Source of the DNA: Rhynchonema sp. JSB1_4
Lineage: Eukaryota; Nematoda; Chromadorea; Monhysterida; Xyalidae
Length of the DNA stretch: 64,000 nt
Reading direction: 5' to 3'
Assembly: GCA_030248065.1 (NCBI GenBank)
Contig: JASAMV010006598.1
Span: 1 to 64,000 of the forward strand
Part shown: piece by piece, positions 48,902 through 58,080 of the stretch
Layout of the letters: each line of letters starts with the position of its first letter
Numbering within the stretch: the stretch's first letter is position 1
Made by a program: the position numbers and the translations under genes
The notes under the pieces: generated by a model
What the model saw: only the letters and a program-made list of their open reading frames with translations
The model's database searches: none
What the model was told of the DNA's origin: nothing

Positions 48902-49741
48902 CAGTGTGGTGGCAGGCCAATCGACCCAAGATACCCTGGGGGGGGAAGGTTTCGGACTTACTCGAGATACCCCCAGAGGCTACCCAAGATACCCCTATGG
49001 TCCGTCAAAAGGCGAAAAAAGGCCGTTTTTTGCATGCAATTTTACTGCAAAATTGGCCTAAAAATGGGTACTTTTTGACATTTTTGCCGAAAATTGGCCT
49101 AAAATGACTATTTTTGGGTGTTTGCGCGCGGAGCGCGCGATTTTTAGGTGTTCCGAGGTCGAAAAACACCTATTTTTGCCTTTGAAAAGCATAAATCTGC
49201 TTACTCGAGATACCCTTTGGCAGTGTAGTTCCTGGTCCGGAGGGGGAACAGGCGGTACCCCCTTTTTTTCGGAGGGGGAACAGACGTACCCACCTGGGGG
49301 GGGGGAGGGACCCGGAAGGGGGGGGGAGGACCCAAATTTGGAGAAAAGTCATTTTTTGAGGTCGAAAATTTGGCTCATTTTTGCCCCTTTTAGGAAAAAA
49401 TCTCAATAAAAAAGGTATTTTGGCGATTTTTGACGACATTGACCTAAAAATCACTCATTTTATGCCTAAAAATGCCTATTTTAGGCCAAAATTTGCCTAT
49501 TTTAGGTAAAAATTGGGGGAGCAGACGTATCCGGAGGGGGAACAGTGGGGCAGACGTACCATCGAGGGGGAACAGACGTACCCGAGGGGGGACCCCCCTC
49601 CCCCCCAGGAACTACACTGCCCTTTGGGGTCGGCTCGAGATAGATACCCTTCCCCCCCATCCCCCCCTAAGGGTTGACTCGAGATAGATACCCCTTAGGG
49701 GGGGAATCCCCCCCCATCCCCCCCCCCCAGCCACTACAGTG
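48902..49741. mobile_element. hAT-type element nested in the GGTATT element
   Basis: Begins CAGTGTGGTGGCAGG and ends CCAGCCACTACAGTG. The flanks are both CCCAATAC, but that word is also the host repeat, so the duplication is weaker evidence here. The internal repeated word is CTCGAGATACCC. It contains the element at 49221-49619. Confidence 0.65.
49221..49619. mobile_element. hAT-type element, CAGTGTAGTTCCTGG family, third nesting level
   Basis: Ends CAGTGTAGTTCCTGG and CCAGGAACTACACTG. Exact duplication CCCTTTGG at 49213-49220 and 49620-49627. The interior repeats GGGGGAACAG...CGTACC words. Confidence 0.9.
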
Positions 49742-49770
49742 CCCAATACCAAACCAATACCAAACCCAAT

Positions 49771-50232
49771 CAGTGTAGTACTTGGTTAGGGTGTTGACGA
49801 TAGATAGATTGGGACCCGAAATGTGTTGACGATAGATAGATGACCCAAGTCCGAAATCTGGGGGGGTCGACCCAAACTTGTTGACGATAGATAGATGGTG
49901 GGGGGGGGTCGCCAAAAATCAAGGTATAGTATAGTGCACTAAGCAGGTAATAATGTGTAAATATTAATGAAAATGTAGTTAGATGTACTAAATCCGCGCG
50001 TAGCGCGCGATTATTGCCTATTTGGGACAAAAAATACTGATTTTAAGCCATTTTGAGGCAAAAATACCCATTTTGGGGTCGAAATGTGTTGACGATAGAT
50101 AGATTGTTTCCAGAATTTGTTGACGATAGATAGATTTGCCCATAAATGTTGACGATAGATAGATGAAATCAAAAAGTGTTGACGATAGATAGATGAATTT
50201 GGGGGGGACCCCCCCCCCCAAGTACTACCCTG
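49771..50232. mobile_element. hAT-type element, CAGTGTAGTACTTGG family, copy 1
   Basis: Ends CAGTGTAGTACTTGG and CCAAGTACTACCCTG. Exact duplication AACCCAAT on both sides, although the host is itself repetitive. The interior carries seven or so copies of TGTTGACGATAGATAGAT at both ends around a unique core. Confidence 0.85.
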
Positions 50233-51010
50233 AACCCAATACCTGACTCAAAACCCAATACCAAACCAATACCAAACCCAACCAACCCAATACCAGACCA
50301 AAAACCAAACCAATACTAAGACCAATACCCAATACCCAACACCAATACCAACCCAATACCCAATACTCAATACCAATACCAACCCAATACCAAACCCAAT
50401 ACCAGGCACTTCAGTCGTATTGATCTGGTATTGGGCATGGATTTTTTTTAACCAAATTTACTAGCTTTTTAGCTACTAAATTTTTTGAAAAGCTAGTAAA
50501 TTTTCAAATTTAATAGCCTAAAAGCTACTAAATTTTGTATTTTAATCAAAAAAGCTAGTAAATTGGCTTTTCAGCGGCAAAAAGGCTACTAAATTTTTTA
50601 TTTTACTAGCTTCTTGCTACAAGCCCATTTTGAAAAAATAAACCCTGGTATTGGGTATTGGCATTGGGTCTCACCCGGTATTGGTATTGGGTATTGGTAT
50701 TGGGTGTCAAAAGTGGTATTGTGCTCAGGCCTACTTGTAATCGCATTTATTCGTGTCTGTTCGTCAATAAGAGGCGTATTATGTGCTCTGAACGAACAAC
50801 AGACGTGCATAAATGTACCTATGCACAACTATCACGCCTTAATACACTACTGTATAGGGGATGTTACTTAGGGGGCTCTATTCCGGGGGGGGGGGGGGGG
50901 GGTGGGGGCTCTATTAATTCACTGACCCCTTTTTAGGGGGGCTGTCTTACGGGGGGCTCTATTCCGGGGGGGGCTCGGGGCTGTATTTAGGTTTTTACGG
51001 TACCTGCCAC

Positions 51011-51119
51011 CAGAGGTGGGAATCGGGCCGGGTTACCTCGGCCCAAATTCGATGATGTCGGGCCTTTTCGGTCCACCGTTCGGGCCGGAAACCTCGGCCC
51101 GGCCCGATTCCCGCCTCTG
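51011..51119. mobile_element. Short copy of the CAGAGGTGGGAATCGGGCC family
   Basis: 109 bp with ends CAGAGGTGGGAATCGGGCC and GGCCCGATTCCCGCCTCTG. Exact duplication CCTGCCAC at 51003-51010 and 51120-51127. It is an internally deleted relative of 46853-47297. A third, unpaired end (CAGAGGTAGGAATCGG) begins near 51150. Confidence 0.9.
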
Positions 51120-51379
51120 CCTGCCACCTGCCTTTTATAGTTTTGTCATCAGAGGTAGGAATCGGGGCGGGGGAGTTCGGAAAAAATTTTTTTGCTCATT
51201 TTTTTCCTAACAGGAAAAAAAAGGAAAACAGAAGGAAAAAAACAATGTTTTTCCTTTTCTCAATGACCATTTTTTTGCTATTTTTTCTTTCCATAATGAA
51301 AAAGCTGTTCAAAAACCAATGAAATATTCGAAACTCTCTCTGTTCAAATTTCCCTTCCCGCCCAAAATTTAATTCTCAC

Positions 51380-51520
51380 TGAAACTTACCGCCCCCCAAA
51401 TCACCTGGTTTCAAACTCCGCTCTTTTCAAAGATTTTCTCGATCACTTTGACAAAATCTTTGAATTGGGCGACCCCTGTGTCATTTTCGGTGACCTCAAT
51501 TATACTTGCGTATTTTTCCG
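51380..51520 (+). pseudogene. Non-LTR retrotransposon endonuclease fragment
   Basis: A plus-strand frame reads TETYRPPN, then FKDFLDHFDKIFELGDPCVI followed by FGDLNY. This pattern (YRPPN... then a buried strand ending GD(F/L)N) is typical of the APE-type endonuclease of LINE elements. Only this patch is recognisable. It is opposite in orientation to the reverse-transcriptase-end fragment at 51830-53600, so it is probably a different relic. Confidence 0.5.
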
Positions 51521-51906
51521 CAAAATATATTTTTGGAAAAAAACCGTCTTTTTTCCAAATGTTTTTCCAGTACTTAAGGATACCCATGGTCCAAAAACGC
51601 CTATTTTGAAGAAAATTTTGTCGGGAAATGGCCTGAAACAGGCTAAAAATGAGCTTGGAGATTAAAAAGTGCTCACTTGTTCAGCATCGATTTACATTGG
51701 TTTTGACAACATCCTTTCCCAACATTGGAAAATTTCTCGGAAACTTTATTTTTCCGGGCCTCGGAAAAAAACGGTTTTTTTTTCGTTTTTTTCCGAAAAA
51801 AAACGGTTTTTTCCGGCCCGCAAGTATAACCTCAATTTTCCAAATATAAATTGGCCTTTCCTTTCTGCCTCCTTGGATTACGCCACAGATCGATTGGGCT
51901 CGTGGA

Positions 51907-52329
51907 CAGTGGTGTCGTTGGGAAATCAAAAAGTCAGGATACCGGATACCCAAAATCCAAAATTTTCGGATACCGGATACCCAAAATGAAAAATCTCGGA
52001 TACCAGGGGGGTTGCTCCCTAAAATAAAAAATCTCGGATACCCAGGGGGGTTGTTCAAAAAAGGTCAATTTTTTAGAGGAAAATTGAGCAAAATCGGTGT
52101 TGAAAGCGCAAAAAATGGTCATTTTGGGGTTATGCTTGCGCTAGCAAGCGATTTTGAGCATTTTGGAGGTAAAAATGGGCGATTTTTACGGTTTTCGGAA
52201 AAATTTTAGGGTAGGATACCCCTGGACAAAAAGTCAGGATACCGGATACCCCTGGGTGAAAAAATCAAGATACCGGATACCGGATACTAGGGGGGGTAAC
52301 CCCCCCTCCCCCCCCCAACGACACCACTG
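51907..52329. mobile_element. hAT-type element, CAGTGGTGTCGTTGG family, copy 1
   Basis: Ends CAGTGGTGTCGTTGG and CCAACGACACCACTG, exact inverses. Exact duplication CTCGTGGA at 51899-51906 and 52330-52337. The interior repeats GGATACCGGATACCC words. Inserted in the LINE fragment. Confidence 0.93.
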
Positions 52330-52388
52330 CTCGTGGATACGGGTCGGCTTTTGCAACGAAACAGATGTTCGACCGTGTCAGGCTCGGT

Positions 52389-53274
52389 CAGTGTAGTACT
52401 TGGTCAGGGTGTTGACGATAGATAGATTGGGACCCGAAATGTGTTGACGATAGATAGATGACCCAAGTCCGAAATCTGAGGGGGGTCGACCCAAACTTGT
52501 TGACGATAGATAGATGGTGGGGGGGGGGGTCGCTAAAAATCAAGGCATAGTATTAGTGGTGTCGTTGGGGGGGAAGGGGGGGGTTACCCCCTAGTATCCG
52601 GTATCTTGATTTTTTCACCCAGGGGTATCCGGTATCCTGACTTTTTGTCCAGGGGTATCATACCCTAAAATTTTTCCGAAAACCGTAGAAATCGCCCATT
52701 TTTTACTCCAAAATGCTCAAAATCGCTTGCTAGCGCAAGCATAACCCCCAAATTGACCATTTTTTGCGCTTTCAACACCGATTTTGCTCAATTTTCCCCT
52801 AAAAAATTGACTTTTTTTGAGCAACCCCCCTGGGTATCCGAGATTTTTTATTTTAGGGAGCAACCCCCCCCTGGTATCCGAGATTTTTCATTTTGGGTAT
52901 CCGGTATCCGAAAATTTTGGATTTTGGGTATCCGGTATCCTGACTTTTTGATTTCCCAACGACACCACTGCATAGTATAGTACATTAAGAAGGTGATAAT
53001 GTGTAAATATTAATAAAAATGTGTATAGATGTCGCGATTTTTGCCTATTTGTGGTGAAAAATACCGATTTTGAGCCATTTTGAGGCAAAAATGTCAATTT
53101 TGGGTTCGAAATGTGTTGACGATAGATAGATTGTTCCCAAAATTTGTTGACGATAGATAGATTTGCCCATACTGTATGTGTTGACGATAGATAGATGAAA
53201 TCAAAAAGTGTTGACGATAGATAGATGAATTGGGGGGGGGCCCCCCACCCCCCCCCCCCCCAAGTACTACCCTG
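52389..53274. mobile_element. hAT-type element, CAGTGTAGTACTTGG family, copy 2
   Basis: Ends CAGTGTAGTACTTGG and CCAAGTACTACCCTG. Exact duplication GGCTCGGT at 52381-52388 and 53275-53282. It is the same as 49771-50232 in its TGTTGACGATAGATAGAT arrays but is enlarged by a nested element at 52554-52970. Inserted in the LINE fragment. Confidence 0.93.
52554..52970. mobile_element. hAT-type element, CAGTGGTGTCGTTGG family, copy 2
   Basis: Nested inside 52389-53274. Ends TAGTGGTGTCGTTGG (first base changed) and CCAACGACACCACTG. Duplication CATAGTAT at 52546-52553 and 52971-52978. The other CAGTGTAGTACTTGG copy has the site uninterrupted near 49925. It is in reverse orientation to copy 1 at 51907-52329. 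Confidence 0.93.
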
Positions 53275-53705
53275 GGCTCGGTGCCGCATCGAGGGCACAC
53301 GTTTTGTATGTTTGGGTCGATGCGATTGCGATACTGTATTTGACATCAGATGACAGCCGGAAATGACCCTCAACGCGGCATTTTGGGCTGGCTGGATGCG
53401 GTCTATGCCCTTCTTGTTCGCGGTTGCCCTCCAACGTCCGGATGTCCACGTCCGTCGTACAGACTGGAGATGCCGACCGCGCAAGTCATCGGCACAGTAG
53501 GTAGGTTGCCGCCCCGCCTGGGTAGCTACACCACTGGTCGTGATCACCCATGCACGATACAACACCTCCACGCACGACGATCGCCCATCCCGGCACATTA
53601 CGATCCTGAATCTTCACAAGCAAAACGCTTTGTTGCAGAAACCATCGCCTTGTTGAGACTTGAGACTGAGAGTGACATTTTCAAAATCCGAACCAATTTA
53701 TAATA

Positions 53706-56052
53706 ATGCAAACGATGCTCAACAACAACGCATCATGCGACATTCATCATTTGAGCGGGGGCGATGAGAATCCGCTGCAATCAATGAAACGATTCAGATT
53801 GGCGCGTGAGCGCGCGTTGCAGAAGGCTGTGCATCCCGTCGAGGCGCAGAAGAACCGTTGGAATCCGTATTCGTTTGAAGGAGGGTGAGTTTTCGGATTT
53901 TTATTGCTCATTTTCACGTTTTTCGATCGGTAATTTTATCCATAGCAAGACAAAATCGTGTCCATTTTCAGCACGGTTGCCGCTGTGGCCGGCGCTGACT
54001 TTATTGTGATGGCGGCTGACTCGCGCATGTCGCAGTTTGAGGTCAACATTCTGACAAGGGACGCGGAGAAAATTCATCAACTGTTGGTGATTTTGATTTT
54101 TTTGTTTTCAGTTTTTTTTTTCAGCATTGGCTGTGGTTTTGATTGATGAAAGTCAGTGACCCAAGTTCTGTTTTTCTCATCTTGGTTATTTTTGCAATTG
54201 ATAATCGATATCAATTTTCTTTCATTGGAACGGACGGCCTTGCTCTTTTTGTACACGTGACGTTTTTGATTGAATTCAGAAATTTGTTAAATTTATCAGT
54301 ATATTCGGGCCAATTAGTTGCTGGTTAAAACTAGAGATGTCATCTCAGTTAGAAAACAATCGATAGTCGAGGAGAATGATATCAAAAAGAGTAGAGGGGC
54401 CCGTTTGGCTGCCACGGCACATGGACATGGACTTTGTCAGTTTTTTCTTTCACGGATCGTATCTTGTCGTATTCAACAAACGATCCTAAAGTTCGTCGTC
54501 GGTCCAAATCAGTCCGCCCGCTCACTCACAAAATCTGACCAACTCCATTCCGTCCACCTATCGACCGGCGTCTTAAAAAATGATGGTTCAATTTTGGGCC
54601 AAACATTGAGTGTTGCAAAAACTGGATTCGGAAGTCCAATTTTATTTGTTGCAAAGTTATGTTTCTTTGGTTTGGCGTCAAGCACTGAAGATATTGACAT
54701 TAGTCGATTTCACATTCACCATGGGTTTTATGGCTACTGTGAACTATTTTTGGGTCATTAGTGGCTTTGTCCATCATAAACTGTTTCTGTAAGCATCTTG
54801 CATACGCTGACTCTAAAAATATAACGGAGCAAACAACTTTTGCCCCATCCTGTAGCGCCGTATTTCAGGAGCGACACAGTGATGTTGGCGACGTGCGGTT
54901 TCCACGGCGACATTCTCCATATGAAACGTATGTTGCGCAGTCGAATGGACAAATACGAGTTCGACTATCAACAACAGATGAGCGCTGATCTGGTGTCCGA
55001 GATGTTGGCCAGAAATCTCTACTATCGACGCTTCTTCCCGTTCTTCACTGGCGCCATTTTGGCCGGAATTACGGAGAAAGGTATACATTATATTGTACGA
55101 ACTTGATCCAGAAACGGAAAGACTGGCCAATCACCACACCTAGTATTTTCACATTTTCTCAACTGGAACATTTTTGCAAATGCGCCTAGTGAACGTCAAA
55201 ACGATGCTGCCAAAAAACTGCTGAAAAAGGCCAGAGAGCCACGCGTATCCAGTGTAAAAACTTGTAAAACCACGTATCCGTGCAGGAAACGCAAATTGCA
55301 AGTTTGGTCAGGAACTCGAATGATATGCAATTATGAAATCAAGTATCTTGCCACTTGCAGGCCGTGGCGCGGTGTACAGCTACGATCCAGTTGGTATGAT
55401 TGAAGAGAATCCGTATTCGGTGTCCGGTACGGCAAACGCTATGATCGAGCCATTCTTTGATGCACAGGTTTGAAAAAATGCGCTTTTCATTTTTAGCGGT
55501 GTCCGTAAGTTTGTTTTGTGTGATTTTGTAACGCTACAAACTCGATACAGCACGCTGGGTTGTTTATGGTTCAGTTCTGTTCGGTCTCCAGAGCACCTGG
55601 CAAGAATGTTTTGCGATTAGCTGATAATCTGATTTCTAACGGTGCGCAAGGCTCGGCACTCGGCAGAGCATAGGGTTCATTTTCACAAAAAAATTTTTTT
55701 TTCACCCAGTCGAAATAGAAAATATCTGAAAATGAACTATTGAACCGTCCTCAGTTTTATATGAATGATAATAAATTACCAAACCGCGATCCAAAATTTT
55801 CGTACAGTTAAGGAAACACAAAATTCTACGGCTACATCTGCTTCAAAACTATTTCAGCTCGGCTGGAAGACGCAAGACGCGAGCGTGATGCCGATGCCGG
55901 CGTTGACCGTTGCGCGCGCCTGTTCGGTGATGAAGGACGCATTCCGCATGGCCACCGAGCGGGATGCACAAACGGGTGACAAGTTGCATCTGGTGATCGT
56001 CAAAAAGGGTGCACCTGCCGAACATCAGACTGTGTTGTTGAGGGAGGATTAG
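53706..56052 (+). CDS. PSMB1: 20S proteasome subunit beta type-1 (beta-6)
   Basis: Exons: 53706-53884, 53972-54082, 54869-55080, 55361-55467, 55858-56052. 804 nt, 267 aa, in phase. After a roughly 60-residue N-terminal extension comes GGTVAAVAGADF, matching GGT(I/V)LAIAG of PSMB1. Further matches are RFFPFFTGAILAGI, GRGAVYSYDPVG and a C-terminal half ending LLRED. The beta-6 subunit is a non-catalytic member of the beta ring of the 20S core particle, in cytosol and nucleus. The N-terminal extension is longer than in human. The LINE relic ends only about 100 bp upstream, so the promoter must be short or lie within it. Confidence 0.95.
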
Positions 56053-56779
56053 ATGGCTGGATGGAAATGGGAGTGGGGGAATGGTATTTGTTGATAATTA
56101 GACTTTTATCGAACTTGGTGATCATGTTGGATCTGCCAAGGTCTCTTGGACTTGTTTTTGTGTTGGTTGTTCTGAACAAGGTGCGACGCCGCTAACTCGC
56201 TCTTTGACCAACCGACACTTTGGTGAAAGTGACACGCGCTGCGTAGCATCAGTAAATTAATTAAGGAATGCAAGAAAATTGATTCACGATCAAGGCTGGG
56301 TCATTCTGATCATCAAGTTTTATGAAGAACTCTGCTTCGGGCATAAGCACCATTCCCCATCTCAAAGTCGGTTAACTTTTGTTCTGTTAATTGCTCATGC
56401 AATACCGGTTTATGATTTTTATTGTTAGCTCGTTCATATTAAACTGTTTTTTTTTCGCTGATTTGTTATGGGTGTGTTTTAATCGAGTATTGTGTGTCTG
56501 CCTCTGGTACGTAACATTCGTTGTGCAACGATAAAAATTAGATTGAAACGGTGTTAAAATGGCTCTTCTTCAATAAATGGCTTAATATTATGCCAGCAGC
56601 TGCTTCGATGCGTTGTGTAATTCCCGACTATTTCCAGTTACTATCATACCTCTTTGAGTCCAAAATCGTTTCGATTGAAGTGCATTGCGTTATCACGACA
56701 ATGGTTACTTGATCCTACCCCAAGCGAGTGGAGTGATTCAACTCTGTGATCAAACAACGTTGTGCATTTCCCTTCATTG

Positions 56780-57554
56780 ATGACAATGCGCTATTATGTG
56801 ATTGCCAAGTTGCTACTGTTTGCTGTAGCTGCTGCCCGTGCAGTCGGCCTGTGTCGAAAAGCTACGTTCACGGTTGGTGAAATCTAGAGGTTTATTTTCG
56901 TGGTGTCATTGACAATGTAATACTTGGTCACAAAATGTTTTCCACCTGGATATTGGCAACGTTGAACACTTGTCAAACTCATGGCGTGACGCGTGTAATG
57001 TGTGAGCAAAAGCTGCTATCAAGCAAGGAACCATTTAATCGCGTACCAGACACTTGTGGTCTTCCACTTGCTTCAACGAGGCGTCTTTTCCGCCCTTGCA
57101 TAAAATCGCGATGTGATCTTGAAAAAGCTTTTCCCAAATATGGTTTTCAGTGCGGATCAGATCGAAGCTGCTTTCTCCTTGTTGCTATCACCAGCCACAG
57201 TTTATAGCAGCCAATATTATTCATCAACAAACTATGTTTCTCTCTTCAGGACATTCTTATTGGCCCACCGTCCTTATCAGCTGAACATGCTGGCGCCAGT
57301 GGCGATGGGTAAGTGCCTGGTTTTTCGGCTCAGTTTTCCGTTATCAGTTGTACAGGCTGCCAGGTATGACGATGCTATTTCCGTTCCAATATTTGGATGC
57401 TGCCTGTGTAAACATGTGTTTTGCAACCGCTTTGCTGAGAAATCTGTGGGTACTTGATTTGATTGTCTTCCTAAGCGTGGGTGTGGTTTGTGGGCCTGAG
57501 CATAGATGCCAGCTCACTATGGTGGTATACGTAGGTGATCCAGCGAACATTTAG
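56780..57554 (+). CDS. Possible small secreted protein
   Basis: The first exon at 56780-56872 encodes a good signal peptide (MTMRYYVIAKLLLFAVAAAR) and ends at a GTTGGT donor. A candidate exon at 57151 reads CGSDRSCFL, faintly like the start of a DOMON-type domain. Further candidates start at 57250 and 57355. A phase-consistent chain can be drawn but the junctions are weak and I recognise no family with confidence. Confidence 0.25.
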
Positions 57555-57626
57555 TCGCAATCGGTGTGTAATTCGTGACGGTTGTACTCTGTGTGAGGAA
57601 CGAGTGAATCAAGCAGCACAGAAATA

Positions 57627-57783
57627 CGGTCAAACCCCCACATAGTGAACGTCTACGTGGTGAATCCCTCTGTGTAGTGAACGAATAATCAGTCCCAAAA
57701 ATGAGGTAATGGCCCCAAACGGTGCCCTACATAGCGAAAAAATAGTCGGGTCCCGTTCTGTTCACTGCGTAGAGGTTTGACTG
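57627..57783. mobile_element. 157-bp MITE-like element
   Basis: CGGTCAAACCCCCACATAGT at the left and GTTCACTGCGTAGAGGTTTG near the right are inverted repeats of about 25 bp. No exact target duplication is seen. Confidence 0.65.
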
Positions 57784-57849
57784 TGTCAGGGTGTTTGGTG
57801 GTCACGTTTGACGGTCTGCTGGCAGATTTCGCAGCTAATTAGACGCGAT

Positions 57850-58080
57850 TATGGGTGGAATTTTCGAAACGGTGTAAAGGCCAGTTGGCCGTAAAGGTCG
57901 GTGTAAAGTTCGGTCGAAAGCTCGGTCGGCGTAGCTCGGTGTAAACGTGAAACATTGCCTGTTATTAACGTGGAATGTTTCAAGTTTACACCGAGGTCTA
58001 TCACACTGAGCTGTCGACCGAGCTTTCCACCGACCTTTACACCCAACTGACCTTTACACCGTTTCGAAAATATCACCCTA
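57850..58080. mobile_element. 231-bp near-palindromic element
   Basis: The left arm ATTTTCGAAACGGTGTAAAG and the right arm CTTTACACCGTTTCGAAAAT are inverse. Complementarity continues for about 100 bp through AAAGGTCGGTGTAAAG and GAAAGCTCGGTCG words to a small loop near 57960. A transcript of it would fold into one long hairpin. Confidence 0.8.

Larger units (their letters stand above)
48687..50733. mobile_element. 2-kb element filled with GGTATT repeats
   Basis: Left end TATGGGTGGGCACAATACC, right end GGTATTGTGCTCAGGCCTA (imperfect inverse). Exact 8-bp repeat CTTGTAAT at 48679-48686 and 50734-50741. The other unit has the empty site CGCTTGTAATTGCATTT near 46726. The interior is AATACC/GGTATT arrays and hosts further nested insertions at 48902-49741 and 49771-50232. 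Confidence 0.85.
46249..51001. mobile_element. Parent repeat with TACCGTAAAAACCTAAATA ends, two diverged units
   Basis: ACCGTAAAAACCTAAATAGA occurs twice at the left edge (46250, 46284); its inverse TATTTAGGTTTTTACGGTA closes the right edge at 50983-51001. Inside, one host sequence appears twice: GGGGGGCTCTATTA, ATTCACTGACCCC, GGATGTTTTTTCGCTTGTAAT, GTGCTCTGAACGAACAAC, CACTACTGTATAGGGG. The first unit runs to about 47411 and the second from about 48530 to 51001. The units carry different nested insertions. No protein-coding capacity seen. Confidence 0.7.
51830..53600 (-). pseudogene. 3' end of a LINE ORF2, split by two hAT elements
   Basis: Read on the minus strand, 53470-53340 gives RIQPAQNAALRVISGCHLMS, a classic late reverse-transcriptase-domain motif of Jockey-like LINEs. 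It continues into a CPRCG zinc-finger-like stretch near 53285, then DTVEHLFRCKSRP and SPIDLWRNP between 52388 and 51860. The last part becomes contiguous and in frame only when the insertions at 52389-53274 and 51907-52329, with one copy of each target duplication, are ignored. The upstream portion (53470-53600) is degenerate. It is a dead relic. Confidence 0.78.

Noticed and set aside
53350..53703. 117-codon plus-strand frame just before PSMB1
   Set aside because: It is opposite the LINE reverse-transcriptase-end fragment and has no recognisable protein similarity.
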